NCBI GenBank assembly: GCA_016704655.1
Contig: JADIZR010000001.1
Location: forward strand, 426,586-490,585
From: Pseudomonadota bacterium
Lineage (GTDB): Bacteria; Pseudomonadota; Gammaproteobacteria; Steroidobacterales; Steroidobacteraceae
Length of the DNA: 64,000 bases
Direction of reading: 5' to 3'
Made by a program: the position numbers and the translations under genes. Of this stretch, positions 18,460 through 26,979 are shown piece by piece. The notes beneath the pieces were generated by a model, which was not told where the DNA came from, did not search any database, and saw only the letters and a list, made by a program, of their open reading frames with translations. The first letter of the stretch is position 1. Each line of letters starts with the position of its first letter.

Positions 18460-19685
18460 GCGGCCCCCAGGCGGACCTGCAGACGGCCCTCGACCAGTTG
18501 ATCACGCGGGTTCGCGGACTGCAGTTCGACCGTTGCGCCGTCGCGGCTCATGGCCTGCTTGATGCCGTCGAGCGCCTCCACGTTCGGTGCGACGAGATGC
18601 AGCTCGAGCACGCCTGCCCGGAAGCTTATTGCCTCGACGCGCGTGGCCGGCGACTGTGCGATGGCCTGCGCCAGCAACGACATCGCCGGGAGCAGGGCAC
18701 TGCTGCCGCCGCCGGCTCGTGCGAGCACGCCCTGGATCTGCGCGCGCGGATCGACGATCGGCTGCCCGGGCAGGATCTGGTTGAAGGTCTGGGTGATCTG
18801 CGCGTCCAGCTGCTGCTCGGCCTTGTGCAGCTGCCAGAGTTTGAAGCCCTGCGCGCCGAGAAATGCAACCAGCGTTGCGACGGCGAGGGCGGCCGGCAGT
18901 CGCCACTGCTGCAGCTGCGAGCCAAACGACGTCGGCGCCGCGTAGGCGCCCTGCAGCAGGTTGATCGGCCTGGCAACCGGTACCTGCGCGGCCAGCAGGG
19001 GCAGCGTGCCGTCGGGCAGCAGCTTGACCTGCAGCGTGGCTGTGCGCGCCCGCAGACCTTCGATGGTTTCCTTGTTTGCCGCGTAGTCGGCCGTCGACAC
19101 GTAGAACGTGACGTGTTCGCCGGCTTCGGTCTGCTCGCCAAGCGCGAGATCGAACGCGACCTGCATCGATCCGGCGTCGAGGGCGTAAGCGGATTGATCT
19201 GGCCGGCTCACGTGCAGCGTGCCTTCGTCGAGTACGAGCACCAATGCATTCGGTGCCGACGGGATCAGCGACGATTCGGCGTAAGCCGCGTCCGGGCGGA
19301 TGCCCGCGGCCTCCCACATCGCCTGCCAGCGTTCGAGGGTCGCACGAGCGACGATCGCGACGGGCATGGCGCTCGAAGACGCATCGCGATGGCCGACGGC
19401 GAAGTGCAGGTTTTCCAGGTCGGAGGCGAGGTGCTCTTCGAGCGCGAACGGTACAGCCTGCGCGATACGGGCCGCACCGCGGACCGGAGGCAGGTCGGGA
19501 CGGGCGAGCGTGACATCGGAGGCAGGCAGGACCAGCACCGTGCGGCGTCCCTGGGACAGGGCGAGCGCGTCGGCGATCGGGCCGCTCTGTACGTTGCCCG
19601 AACGGGCGCCGTTGGCGTCGACGATCAGCCAGGACGCTGGCGCGTCCTCGGACGCCCGGAGACGGATCACCAGGGTTTCAGTCAT
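18456..19685 (-). CDS. gspL: Type II secretion system protein L
   Basis: Inner-membrane protein of 409 residues that links the GspE ATPase to the membrane platform. The ATG at 19685 gives TETLVIRLRASEDAPASWLI, the start of the actin-like cytoplasmic domain; longer upstream reading is not coding-like. ALEEHLASDLENLHFAVG is the conserved GspL segment. A helix near residues 259-280 (LPAALAVATLVAFLGAQGF) precedes the periplasmic ferredoxin-like part. It overlaps gspM and follows gspK closely. Confidence 0.9.
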   Translation of the reverse strand: MTETLVIRLRASEDAPASWLIVDANGARSGNVQSGPIADALALSQGRRTVLVLPASDVTLARPDLPPVRGAARIAQAVPFALEEHLASDLENLHFAVGHRDASSSAMPVAIVARATLERWQAMWEAAGIRPDAAYAESSLIPSAPNALVLVLDEGTLHVSRPDQSAYALDAGSMQVAFDLALGEQTEAGEHVTFYVSTADYAANKETIEGLRARTATLQVKLLPDGTLPLLAAQVPVARPINLLQGAYAAPTSFGSQLQQWRLPAALAVATLVAFLGAQGFKLWQLHKAEQQLDAQITQTFNQILPGQPIVDPRAQIQGVLARAGGGSSALLPAMSLLAQAIAQSPATRVEAISFRAGVLELHLVAPNVEALDGIKQAMSRDGATVELQSANPRDQLVEGRLQVRLGAA

Positions 19686-19689
19686 ACGG

Positions 19690-20650
19690 TCATTCGGCTC
19701 CGAAACTGCGCAGGACAGGCCGCACCGTTCCGGCCCCACTGCGAGCGAGGAGACTGTACAGGGTGAACTGGGTAGTGCCAATAGTGACCCATACGGTGGT
19801 CCGGAAGTAAGCGCTTGATTCCGAAAGTGTGTCCTTGATCTGGTCGTAGTCCGCCTGGCCGAGCGTGCCGCGCAGTTCCTCGAGCGTCGGGAAGCAGGCG
19901 TCCTTGCGCCGCTTGGCCAGGTCCTCGGCATCCAGGCTGAACTGCCGCTGCGACTCCGAGAGCGAGTCGAGCACGATGCCGGGCGCGGTGCAGACGTTCA
20001 GCTTGGTGCCGACCGGCAAGGCAGCGATGTACGGCTGCAGGCGGCGAAAACGGTCGGCGCCGAACTCAGGCAGCACCATGATTTCGCTGGCGCGTGTAAT
20101 CGCCATGTTGGCCGCGAGGTGCGGCGGATCCAGCCCCGTGTAGACCGAGTCTTCTGCGCCGTCGGGAAAGCCGGGCTGCGTGTCGGCGTCGATCCAGTCC
20201 GCCATCGCGGCGGCCCCGCCGGCTCGATCTCGAGCATGCCCAGGATGCGCTCGAGTTGCTTGACCGCTTTTTCGTTGGTCGTGCCGTCGCTGAACACGAG
20301 GTTGTTCAGGTTGAAGCGACCCTGCAGGTCTTCGATGCGGCCCTCGACGGTGCCGACGCCTTCGTCGATCGGCAGGGCCGCCAGCGACTGGCCCAGATCT
20401 CGCCAAGATGGTCCGTCTGCGAGTCCTGTGCGTCCTTGCGCAGGATGTCGGCGGCCCAGCCTTCCGCTCCGAGCGCGACCTGGAAGCCCTGGTCGAGCGC
20501 AAACAGGTTGGCGCTGCGACGCTGGTCGACCATGCCGCGGAACGTCACGTTGACCGCGAGGATCGTCGCGAGCGCGACGATCAGCACCGCCATGATCAGT
20601 GCGACGCCACGCTGGCGTGCCGGGAGCGTCGGGTATTGCCGCCATCGCAT
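19690..20650 (-). CDS. gspK: Type II secretion minor pseudopilin K, broken by two frameshifts
   Basis: Large minor pseudopilin thought to cap the pseudopilus tip. The N-terminus from ATG 20650 has the prepilin signal and helix (RQRGVALIMAVLIVALATIL) and KDAQDSQTDHLGEIWA. The frame then breaks. The next piece gives EGRIEDLQGRFNLNNLVFSD and a second break leads to MADWIDADTQPGFPDGAEDS and the C-terminal domain ending PVLRSFGAE. Each break is repaired by one added base: in GGCCC at 20390-20394 and in CCCC at 20214-20217. The start overlaps gspJ as TGATG. Consensus error seems as likely as a true lesion. Confidence 0.85.
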
Positions 20651-21297
20651 CAGCCCGCCACCTCGACGATGCGCTTGATTTCGCCCCAGTCCTCGAGGTC
20701 GAGCGTGACTTCGACGGCGGCGGGCCGCAGCCGTTCCTGCTCGACGGGATTGCCGCCCAGCTGTGGCCAGCGGTCGACCCATTCCAGCGAAGGCGACAGG
20801 AAGCGGAACGTGACCGAGCGCACGCCGCTCAGGAGCCGCACGCGCACGGGTTCGGCCGCCTGCGTGCGATCGAGCACGCGCCAGTGGTCGCGCCAGAGGC
20901 CCTCCTGGTCCAGCCGGTAACCCACCCGTTGCAAGGTTGGCCGCGGCAGGCCTGCGGTGTTCAGCCAGCCGGCGCGTGTGAACTCGAGCTTGTATTCGAC
21001 CGAGTCGCCGGCCAGCACGGCGGGGACCCGTTGCTCGCCGATCGGCTCCCGGATCGGGCGCGGCTCGATCTGCGTGAGGTCCTGCGCCAGCGTCTGCACG
21101 GCGCGCTGCACTTCGCGCACGCGTTCGAGACGCAACTGCTGGTACTCGGTCTGCTTCTGCAGTTGCGTGTAACCCGACAGCGCCATCACGCCGACGAAAG
21201 CGAAAATTGCGATTGCCACCAGCACTTCGAGCAGCGTGAAGCCGCGCAGACGGGCCGCGCGACCTGCAGACCGGTGCTGGAGCGTGCGGCGGCTCAT
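20650..21297 (-). CDS. gspJ: Type II secretion minor pseudopilin J
   Basis: Minor pseudopilin of 215 residues. The prepilin peptidase site and helix read LRGFTLLEVLVAIAIFAFVG, with cleavage expected after glycine and glutamate at mature position 5. The C-terminal part holds the GspJ-typical RPTLQRVGYRLDQEGLWRDHW and RVRLLSGVRSVTFRFLS segments. It overlaps gspI by 4 bases and gspK by its stop codon. Confidence 0.93.
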   Translation of the reverse strand: MSRRTLQHRSAGRAARLRGFTLLEVLVAIAIFAFVGVMALSGYTQLQKQTEYQQLRLERVREVQRAVQTLAQDLTQIEPRPIREPIGEQRVPAVLAGDSVEYKLEFTRAGWLNTAGLPRPTLQRVGYRLDQEGLWRDHWRVLDRTQAAEPVRVRLLSGVRSVTFRFLSPSLEWVDRWPQLGGNPVEQERLRPAAVEVTLDLEDWGEIKRIVEVAG

Positions 21298-21836
21298 TCT
21301 TCCGAGTCCGTCGGCAAGTCCGGCGACTCACCCGGTGTCTTGCCCGGCGTCGGCGCCGACTCATCCGTGCCTTCGTCTTCACCACCGGTGCCGGGCGCGC
21401 CTGTGCCGGCCCACTGCACGCCCCCGGCGCCGCCGCCGGCACCGCCCACCGCTTCGCCATAGAAACCGGACACGTTGGCGAGTGGTGTGCCGTCAGGCTT
21501 CTCTGCCCGGTGCACGGCAATGTCGATTCGACGCAGGCTCGCGACCTGAGTCTGCGTGACTTTCATCGACCACTGCCACTGCTGGTCCGCGAATTCGACG
21601 CGGCCCGTCGATTCGGCGACGTCGGGTGCCCCCGCCTGCAGGCGGCGCTCGGTCAGCACGTTCATGCCGATCCAGTGCGCCAGCGTCTTGTCGCGCAGGT
21701 AGGTGCCATTGCGCGCCGACTGCGTCACGGCCTGGATTGCCGCGATCATGCCGAGCGCGACGATGACGAGCGCGGCCAGCACTTCGATCAGCGTGAAGCC
21801 ATGCTGGGCAGACGAGCGGGTGGCGGAGCGGCGCAT
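21294..21836 (-). CDS. gspI: Type II secretion minor pseudopilin I with unusual tail
   Basis: Minor pseudopilin of 180 residues with the prepilin site HGFTLIEVLAALVIVALGMI. The core (NVLTERRLQAGAPDVAESTG and the IDIAVHRAEKPDG strand) is a normal GspI domain ending near residue 128. Beyond it is a low-complexity tail rich in glycine, proline and acidic residues (AVGGAGGGAGGVQWAGTGAP, then EDEGTDESAPTPGKTPGE), about 50 residues longer than usual. The start lies 2 bases after gspH. Confidence 0.92.
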   Translation of the reverse strand: MRRSATRSSAQHGFTLIEVLAALVIVALGMIAAIQAVTQSARNGTYLRDKTLAHWIGMNVLTERRLQAGAPDVAESTGRVEFADQQWQWSMKVTQTQVASLRRIDIAVHRAEKPDGTPLANVSGFYGEAVGGAGGGAGGVQWAGTGAPGTGGEDEGTDESAPTPGKTPGESPDLPTDSEE

Positions 21837-21838
21837 CG

Positions 21839-22388
21839 TCAGCGTTGTTCGCGGGTGTCGTCGTGCACTTCGATCCTGCCTTCGACCGTGCCGCTCACGC
21901 GTCGTTTTTCGTCGGTGCCGTCGCGCGTGAAGCCGACGTCGAACGGCACTTGTTCGCCCGATGCCTGCAGGATCACCTGTGGCTGGATGGGGTCGCGCTC
22001 GGTCGCCGGCTCGCGCTGCTTCAACTGCACGTCGCGGTCCTCGAGCCGCAGCGAGAGCCGCAGCCCTTCGGGCATCGAGCGCGCGCGCAGCAGGGGATCA
22101 TCGGCGACCGCGTTCCAGCGTTCGATGCGGCCGTCATACGCCAGAAACTCGTAACCCGATGCGTCGAGCCGCATGCCGATGTCGCGGCTCTGCAGGATGG
22201 CGTCCTCACGCGTCTGCAGCAGGATGGCCTGCAGGCGCTCGGCTTCCTGCTGCATCTCGTGATCGCCGCCGAGCACGTTGACCGAGATCACCGCCATCGA
22301 GGTGAGGATGCCGATGATGACGACGACGACGAGCACCTCGAGCAGGGTGAACCCCGAGGTGCGGCGCGCGGCTGCGCGGCCGCGTCAC
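21839..22388 (-). CDS. gspH: Type II secretion minor pseudopilin H, frameshifted near the start
   Basis: The open frame from 22336 encodes most of GspH (VVVVIIGILTSMAVISVNVL onward) but lacks a start and the prepilin site. A GTG at 22388, 4 bases after the gspG stop, opens VTRPRSRAPHLG in another frame. Removing one base from the CCCC run at 22352-22355 joins the two as HLGFTLLEVLVVVVIIG, a perfect prepilin motif. The corrected protein is about 183 residues. A consensus error or a very recent mutation explains this better than a new start. Confidence 0.85.
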
Positions 22389-22392
22389 GGGA

Positions 22393-22830
22393 CTATTCGA
22401 TGTTCCAGTTGCCGATGTCGGCATCGGGTCCTTCGCCGCCCGGCTGGCCGTCGGCGCCGAGCGTGTAGAGGTCGTAGTCGCCACGGGTGCCCGGTGCGAT
22501 GTAGGCGTAGTCGTTGCCCCAGGGATCCTTCTTCATGCCGTCGATGTAGCCGCCTTCCTTCCAGTTCTTGATGTTCGGGTCGGCGGGGCGCGTGACGAGC
22601 GACTGCAGGCCCTGCTCCGTGGTGGGGTAGCGGAAGTTGTCCATCCGGTACAGGTTGAGCGCAGTTTCGTAAGCGCGGATGTCCTGCTTGGCCTTGGTGA
22701 CGCGCGCATCGTCGATGCGACGGATCACGTTCGGCGCGACCAGTGCGGCAAGGATGCCGAGGATCACGACGACGACCATGATTTCGATCAGCGTAAAGCC
22801 GCGCAGGCGGCGCAATCCGGTAAATGTCAT
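22393..22830 (-). CDS. gspG: Type II secretion major pseudopilin G
   Basis: Major pseudopilin that builds the periplasmic pseudopilus, 145 residues. Prepilin site and helix are LRGFTLIEIMVVVVILGILA. The conserved GspG body follows: YRMDNFRYPTTEQGLQSLV, then GYIDGMKKDPWGNDYAYIAP and a calcium-site-like C-terminal loop (GADGQPGGEGPDADIGNWNI). It is the first gene of the minus-strand run; gspC, gspD, gspE and gspF are not in the window. The promoter should lie in the 70 bases shared with the divergent rhombosortase gene. Confidence 0.95.
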   Translation of the reverse strand: MTFTGLRRLRGFTLIEIMVVVVILGILAALVAPNVIRRIDDARVTKAKQDIRAYETALNLYRMDNFRYPTTEQGLQSLVTRPADPNIKNWKEGGYIDGMKKDPWGNDYAYIAPGTRGDYDLYTLGADGQPGGEGPDADIGNWNIE

Positions 22831-22900
22831 GTGGAGTGCCGTGGTTGACGGTAGATTTCAGTGATCATAGCAAACCCATGCTGCTGGGACCGGCACACAC

Positions 22901-23530
22901 GTGAAGCTGGGACGTCTTCCGCAACTGCTGCAACTGGCGCAGCTCGGCGCACGCGCCTGGCGCGCTCCGTTCGTGCTCGCGCTCGTGCTAGTCGCAGTCC
23001 AGCTGCTCGGTGCGCCGGCATGGGAGAGCCTGCCCTACGACCGTGCCGCCATCCTGGCCAGCGGCGAATACGCGCGACTCGTCACCGCCCATTTTTTCCA
23101 TTACGACCTGGCACACCTCGCCTGGAACCTCGTCGGACTTGCGCTCGTCGCTGCGCTTTTCGCCCGCGAATTCGACCTCCGCGGCTGGCTCGTCATCCTC
23201 GTCGCTGCGACTGTCGCGGTCGATCTCGGGTTCCTCGTATTCGAGCCGCAACTCGCGTGGTACGTGGGGTTTTCCGGCGTGCTGCACGGCCTGATGGCAG
23301 CTGGGCTCTGTGCCTGGTTATGGCGCGCGCCGGACGCCATCACGGGGCTGGTGGCGGGCCTGTTTGCGTTGAAACTCGGCTGGGAGCACGTGATGGGGCC
23401 GTTGCCGTTCACGGCCTCGACACTGGCGGTGCCAGTCATCCACGAGGCTCATACCTATGGCGCGATCGGCGGCGCCGTGGCAGCGCTCTGGATCCTGCGG
23501 CGGCAGCGGCGTGCGGCGGCATCGCTATAA
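22901..23530 (+). CDS. rrtA: Rhombosortase-type rhomboid protease
   Basis: Intramembrane serine protease of 209 residues with six hydrophobic segments. The motifs are TAHFFHYDLAHLAWNLVGL, the serine motif GFSGVLHGLMAAG near residue 127 and the histidine motif HEAHTYGAIGGA near residue 187. Short rhomboids with this pattern are rhombosortases, which process proteins ending in a GlyGly-CTERM tail that are often exported by type II secretion. The start is GTG at 22901. It lies head to head with gspG, which fits that link. No GlyGly-CTERM protein was noticed in the window. Confidence 0.8.
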   Translation: MKLGRLPQLLQLAQLGARAWRAPFVLALVLVAVQLLGAPAWESLPYDRAAILASGEYARLVTAHFFHYDLAHLAWNLVGLALVAALFAREFDLRGWLVILVAATVAVDLGFLVFEPQLAWYVGFSGVLHGLMAAGLCAWLWRAPDAITGLVAGLFALKLGWEHVMGPLPFTASTLAVPVIHEAHTYGAIGGAVAALWILRRQRRAAASL

Positions 23531-23531
23531 T
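23526..23531 (+). promoter_or_regulatory. Candidate -10 element upstream of fabD
   Basis: A perfect TATAAT overlaps the rhombosortase stop codon, 54 bases before the fabD start. No clear -35 is visible in the GC-rich region before it. Confidence 0.35.
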
Positions 23532-23584
23532 CGCCTGACAACATCAGGATTGGCCGCCGGGTGGCCAACGGGGGAACACGGCCG

Positions 23585-24532
23585 ATGACACTCGCTTTCG
23601 TCTTTCCGGGGCAGGGGTCCCAGTCCGTCGGCATGCTCGCCGAACTCGGCGCGGTGGAGCCCGTCGTGCGCGCAACCTTCGCCGAAGCGAGCGACGTGCT
23701 CGGCTACGACCTCTGGACGCTCTGCCAGGACGGGCCCGAGGCGGATCTCGGCTCCACGGAGCGCACGCAGCCGGCGATGCTGGCAGCAGGGGTCGCGACG
23801 TGGCGGGTCTGGGTCGGCCGCGGCGGGCCGCGGCCCGTAGCCATGGCGGGACACAGCCTCGGTGAATACACCGCGCTGGTGTGTTCGGACGCGATGGACT
23901 TCAAGACGGCCATCGACGTCGTCCGCTTCCGCGGTCAGGTGATGCAGCAGGCCGTGCCGCTGGGACAGGGTGCGATGGCGGCAATCCTCGGGCTCGAGGA
24001 CGCGGATCTCGACGCAGCCTGCAGGGAAGCGGCGCAGGGTGAAGTAGTCGAACCGGTAAATTTCAATGCCCCCGGCCAGACCGTCATCGCGGGCAATGCG
24101 ACAGCTGTCGCGCGCGCGATCGATGCCGCTAAGGCGCGCGGTGCCAAGCGCGCGGTGCTGTTGCCGGTGAGCGTGCCATCGCACTGCAGCCTGATGCGGG
24201 GCGCGGCCGAGCGGCTGGCCGAGAAACTCGCGACCGTCGACGTGCGGCTGCCGAACGTCGCCGACGTCTACACCGTGGACGTGCGCAGGCACAGCTCGCC
24301 CGACGGCATCCGCCTGTCCCTCAAGGAACAGTTATTCAAACCCGTGCGCTGGGCCGAGACCATTCGCGCAATGCTCGCAGGCGGTGCCACGACGTTCGTC
24401 GAATGCGGGCCAGGCAAGGTGCTGACGTCGCTCAACCGCCGCATCGAGCGCAGGCCCGACCTCAAACTGCTCGCACTCGAAGACTCGACCTCGATCGCGG
24501 CTACGCTGGCCGCCTGTGGAGAAAGCCGATGA
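23585..24532 (+). CDS. fabD: Malonyl-CoA:ACP transacylase
   Basis: Cytoplasmic enzyme that loads malonyl groups onto ACP for fatty acid synthesis. The 315-residue protein from ATG 23585 begins TLAFVFPGQGSQSVGMLAEL. A GTG at 23561 is in frame, but the GGGGGAA purine run between the two favours the ATG. The active serine is in AGHSLGEYTALVC, the arginine in VRFRGQVMQQAV and the histidine in VPSHCSLM. The motif VEPVNFNAPGQTVIAGN is complete. The stop overlaps fabG as ATGA. Confidence 0.96.
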   Translation: MTLAFVFPGQGSQSVGMLAELGAVEPVVRATFAEASDVLGYDLWTLCQDGPEADLGSTERTQPAMLAAGVATWRVWVGRGGPRPVAMAGHSLGEYTALVCSDAMDFKTAIDVVRFRGQVMQQAVPLGQGAMAAILGLEDADLDAACREAAQGEVVEPVNFNAPGQTVIAGNATAVARAIDAAKARGAKRAVLLPVSVPSHCSLMRGAAERLAEKLATVDVRLPNVADVYTVDVRRHSSPDGIRLSLKEQLFKPVRWAETIRAMLAGGATTFVECGPGKVLTSLNRRIERRPDLKLLALEDSTSIAATLAACGESR

Positions 24533-25275
24533 GCAGCCTCGCTGGCGAATTCGCCCTGATCACCGGCGCCACCCGTGGCATCGGCCGCGCCATCGCGCTG
24601 GAGCTCGGCAAGCGCGGTGCCCGCGTCGTTGGAACCGCTACGACTGCAGCGGGTGCCCAGGCGATCGATGCGTACCTCGAGGAGGCGGGCGTCACGGGAC
24701 GCGGCCTGGTGCTGAACGTCGCCGAGGCGGGCGCCATCGAGGCGTGCTTCAAGGGCGTGGAGGCGGCGGAGGGCACCCCGACCATCCTGGTCAATAACGC
24801 CGGCATCACGCGCGACGGACTGCTCATGCGCATGAGCGCGGACGACTGGCAGGCCGTGCTCGATACCGACCTGAGCGCCGTGTACCGCACCTGCAAGGCG
24901 GTCATGCGCGGAATGATGAAGGCGCGCAAAGGCCGGATCGTGAACATTGCATCCGTCATCGGCGTGATGGGTAACGCTGGCCAGACCAACTACGCGGCGG
25001 CCAAGGCGGGCATGATCGGCTTCAGCAAGAGCCTGGCGCGCGAGGTCGGATCGCGCAACATCACGGTCAACGTGGTGGCTCCGGGGTTCATCGTCACTGA
25101 CATGACCGGCGCCCTCGGCGAGGCGCAGAAATCGGCGCTGCTGGCGCAGGTTCCGCTCGGCCGCCTGGGTTCGCCGGACGATATCGCGGCGGCCGTTGCC
25201 TTCCTGTCCGGACCCGAAGCAGCCTACATCACCGGCGAGACCCTGCACGTAAACGGCGGCATGTATATGATCTGA
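24529..25275 (+). CDS. fabG: 3-oxoacyl-ACP reductase
   Basis: NADPH-dependent short-chain dehydrogenase for the first reduction of fatty acid elongation, 248 residues from the ATG that overlaps the fabD stop. The cofactor motif is TGATRGIGRAIALELGKRG, followed by NNAGITRDGLLMRMS. The catalytic serine is in IVNIASVIGVMGN and the YxxxK pair in NYAAAKAGMIGFSKS. It ends YITGETLHVNGGMYMI, the classic FabG C-terminus. Confidence 0.96.
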   Translation: MSSLAGEFALITGATRGIGRAIALELGKRGARVVGTATTAAGAQAIDAYLEEAGVTGRGLVLNVAEAGAIEACFKGVEAAEGTPTILVNNAGITRDGLLMRMSADDWQAVLDTDLSAVYRTCKAVMRGMMKARKGRIVNIASVIGVMGNAGQTNYAAAKAGMIGFSKSLAREVGSRNITVNVVAPGFIVTDMTGALGEAQKSALLAQVPLGRLGSPDDIAAAVAFLSGPEAAYITGETLHVNGGMYMI

Positions 25276-25292
25276 TTGGTTTTTCGGCCCAA

Positions 25293-25323
25293 TTGGACCC
25301 CCGGCACGGCCTTAACATAGAAT
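25293..25323 (+). promoter_or_regulatory. Candidate promoter for acpP
   Basis: TTGGAC (25293-25298) and TAGAAT (25318-25323) stand 19 bases apart, upstream of acpP; a CATAGA reading would give 17. The 120-base gap between fabG and acpP leaves room for a promoter, and acpP is commonly expressed more strongly than its neighbours. Confidence 0.4.
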
Positions 25324-25395
25324 ACGCGCCCCATGCCGGTCCCTTGCAGGCCCGGATCGGCAGATTTTGTTTCCTTCCAAAGGATCTCTACGACA

Positions 25396-25638
25396 ATGAG
25401 CAGTATTGAACAGCGGGTGAAGGCGATCGTCGCCGAGCAACTGGGCGTCAAGGAAGAGGAAGTCACCAACGAGTCCTCCTTCGTCGACGACCTCGGTGCA
25501 GACTCGCTCGACACTGTCGAACTCGTGATGGCGCTCGAAGAGGAATTCAAGATCGAAATTCCCGACGAGGACGCCGAGAAGATCACGACCGTGCAGCAGG
25601 CAATCGACTACATCAACGAGCGCCGCACCCAGGCCTGA
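25396..25638 (+). CDS. acpP: Acyl carrier protein
   Basis: Acidic four-helix protein of 80 residues that carries growing acyl chains. The phosphopantetheine serine is in DDLGADSLDTVELVMALEEE near residue 38, and the EEEFKIEIPDEDAEKITTV segment is typical. AAAGGATCT lies a suitable distance before the ATG. An in-frame upstream ATG at 25333 has no fitting protein sequence, so it is not the start. Confidence 0.97.
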   Translation: MSSIEQRVKAIVAEQLGVKEEEVTNESSFVDDLGADSLDTVELVMALEEEFKIEIPDEDAEKITTVQQAIDYINERRTQA

Positions 25639-25713
25639 GCCGCGCCTGGTGCCGGGCCGCCACGGAAGGCGGTCCTGCCACATCGTTCCAGTGAATCTTC
25701 GGGGGGACCCAGC

Positions 25714-26958
25714 TTGTCCAGGCGCAGAGTCGTCGTCACAGGTTTAGGCATCGTTTCCCCGCTCGGCAGCACCGTCGCAACCGCCTGGGATGGCATCGTC
25801 AACGGTCGCAGCGGCATTGGCCACATCGACAAGATGGACCTGAGTGCCTTCCCGGTCCGCATCGGCGGGCAGGCACAGGGTTTCAATGCCGAGGAGTACA
25901 TGGCGCCCAAGGACCTGCGGAAATTCGATCCGTTCGTTCCGTTCGGCGTCGCCTCCGCCACGCAGGCCATCAAGGATTCCGGCTTCGAGGTCAACGAGGC
26001 CACCTGCGGGCGCATTGGCGTCGCCATGGGCGCCGGCATCGGCGGGCTCTCGACCATCGAAGAGAACACGGCGAAATGGCTCGAGGCGAAGACGCCGCGC
26101 AAGATTTCCCCGTTCTTCATTCCCGGCAGCATCATCAACGCGGCCGCCGGGCAGGTGTCGATCCAGCACGGCCTGCGCGGACCGAACATCGCGCTCGTCA
26201 CGGCTTGCACGACGTCGACGCATTCGATCGGCCTGGCTTGCCGCCTGATCCAGTACGGCGACGCTGACATCATGGTCGCAGGCGGTTCCGAGATGGCGTT
26301 CACGCCGCTCGGCGTCGGCAGCTTCTGCCAGGCGCGGGCGCTCTCGCTGCGCAATGACGAGCCCGCACGCGCCAGCCGTCCCTGGGACAAGGACCGCGAT
26401 GGCTTCGTGATGGCGGAGGGCGGCGGAGCCATCGTCCTCGAAGAGTACGAGCACGCGAAGGCGCGCGGCGCACAGATCTATGCGGAGCTCGTCGGCTTCG
26501 GCATGAGCGGCGACGCGCATCACATCACGTCGCCGCCGGAAGACGGCGAGGGCGCGCGGCTCGCGATGACCGCAGCCATCCGTGATGCACAGATCAACGT
26601 CGAAGCGGTCGATTACATCAACGCGCACGCCACTTCGACCGAACTCGGCGACCGCGCCGAAACGATCGCGATCAAGCGCGCACTCGGCGAGCACGCGCGC
26701 AAGGTCGCGGTGAGCTCGACCAAGTCGATGACCGGGCACCTGCTCGGGGCCGCGGGTGTCGTCGAAGCGATCTTCTCGATCCTGGCGATCCGCGACGGCG
26801 TGCTGCCGCCGACGATCAACCTTGAGAACCCGGATCCGGAGTGCGACCTCGACTACGTGCCGGGTAGCGCGCGCCAGGCGCCGGTCCGCATCGCGCTGTC
26901 GAATTCGTTCGGCTTCGGTGGCACGAACGGCAGCCTGATCTTCCGCGCGCTCAGCTGA
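25714..26958 (+). CDS. fabF: 3-oxoacyl-ACP synthase II
   Basis: Condensing enzyme for fatty acid elongation, 414 residues. The start is a TTG preceded by GGGGGG, giving SRRRVVVTGLGIVSPLGSTV. The catalytic cysteine is in LVTACTTSTHSIG; serine or alanine residues more often stand where this protein has the threonine pair. The histidines are in NAHATSTELGD and STKSMTGHLLGAAG. It ends FGFGGTNGSLIFRAL. It lies directly after acpP and 21 bases before pabB, so one operon is likely. Confidence 0.96.
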   Translation: MSRRRVVVTGLGIVSPLGSTVATAWDGIVNGRSGIGHIDKMDLSAFPVRIGGQAQGFNAEEYMAPKDLRKFDPFVPFGVASATQAIKDSGFEVNEATCGRIGVAMGAGIGGLSTIEENTAKWLEAKTPRKISPFFIPGSIINAAAGQVSIQHGLRGPNIALVTACTTSTHSIGLACRLIQYGDADIMVAGGSEMAFTPLGVGSFCQARALSLRNDEPARASRPWDKDRDGFVMAEGGGAIVLEEYEHAKARGAQIYAELVGFGMSGDAHHITSPPEDGEGARLAMTAAIRDAQINVEAVDYINAHATSTELGDRAETIAIKRALGEHARKVAVSSTKSMTGHLLGAAGVVEAIFSILAIRDGVLPPTINLENPDPECDLDYVPGSARQAPVRIALSNSFGFGGTNGSLIFRALS

Positions 26959-26979
26959 GCGCGCGAGCCGCCTCCAGCC

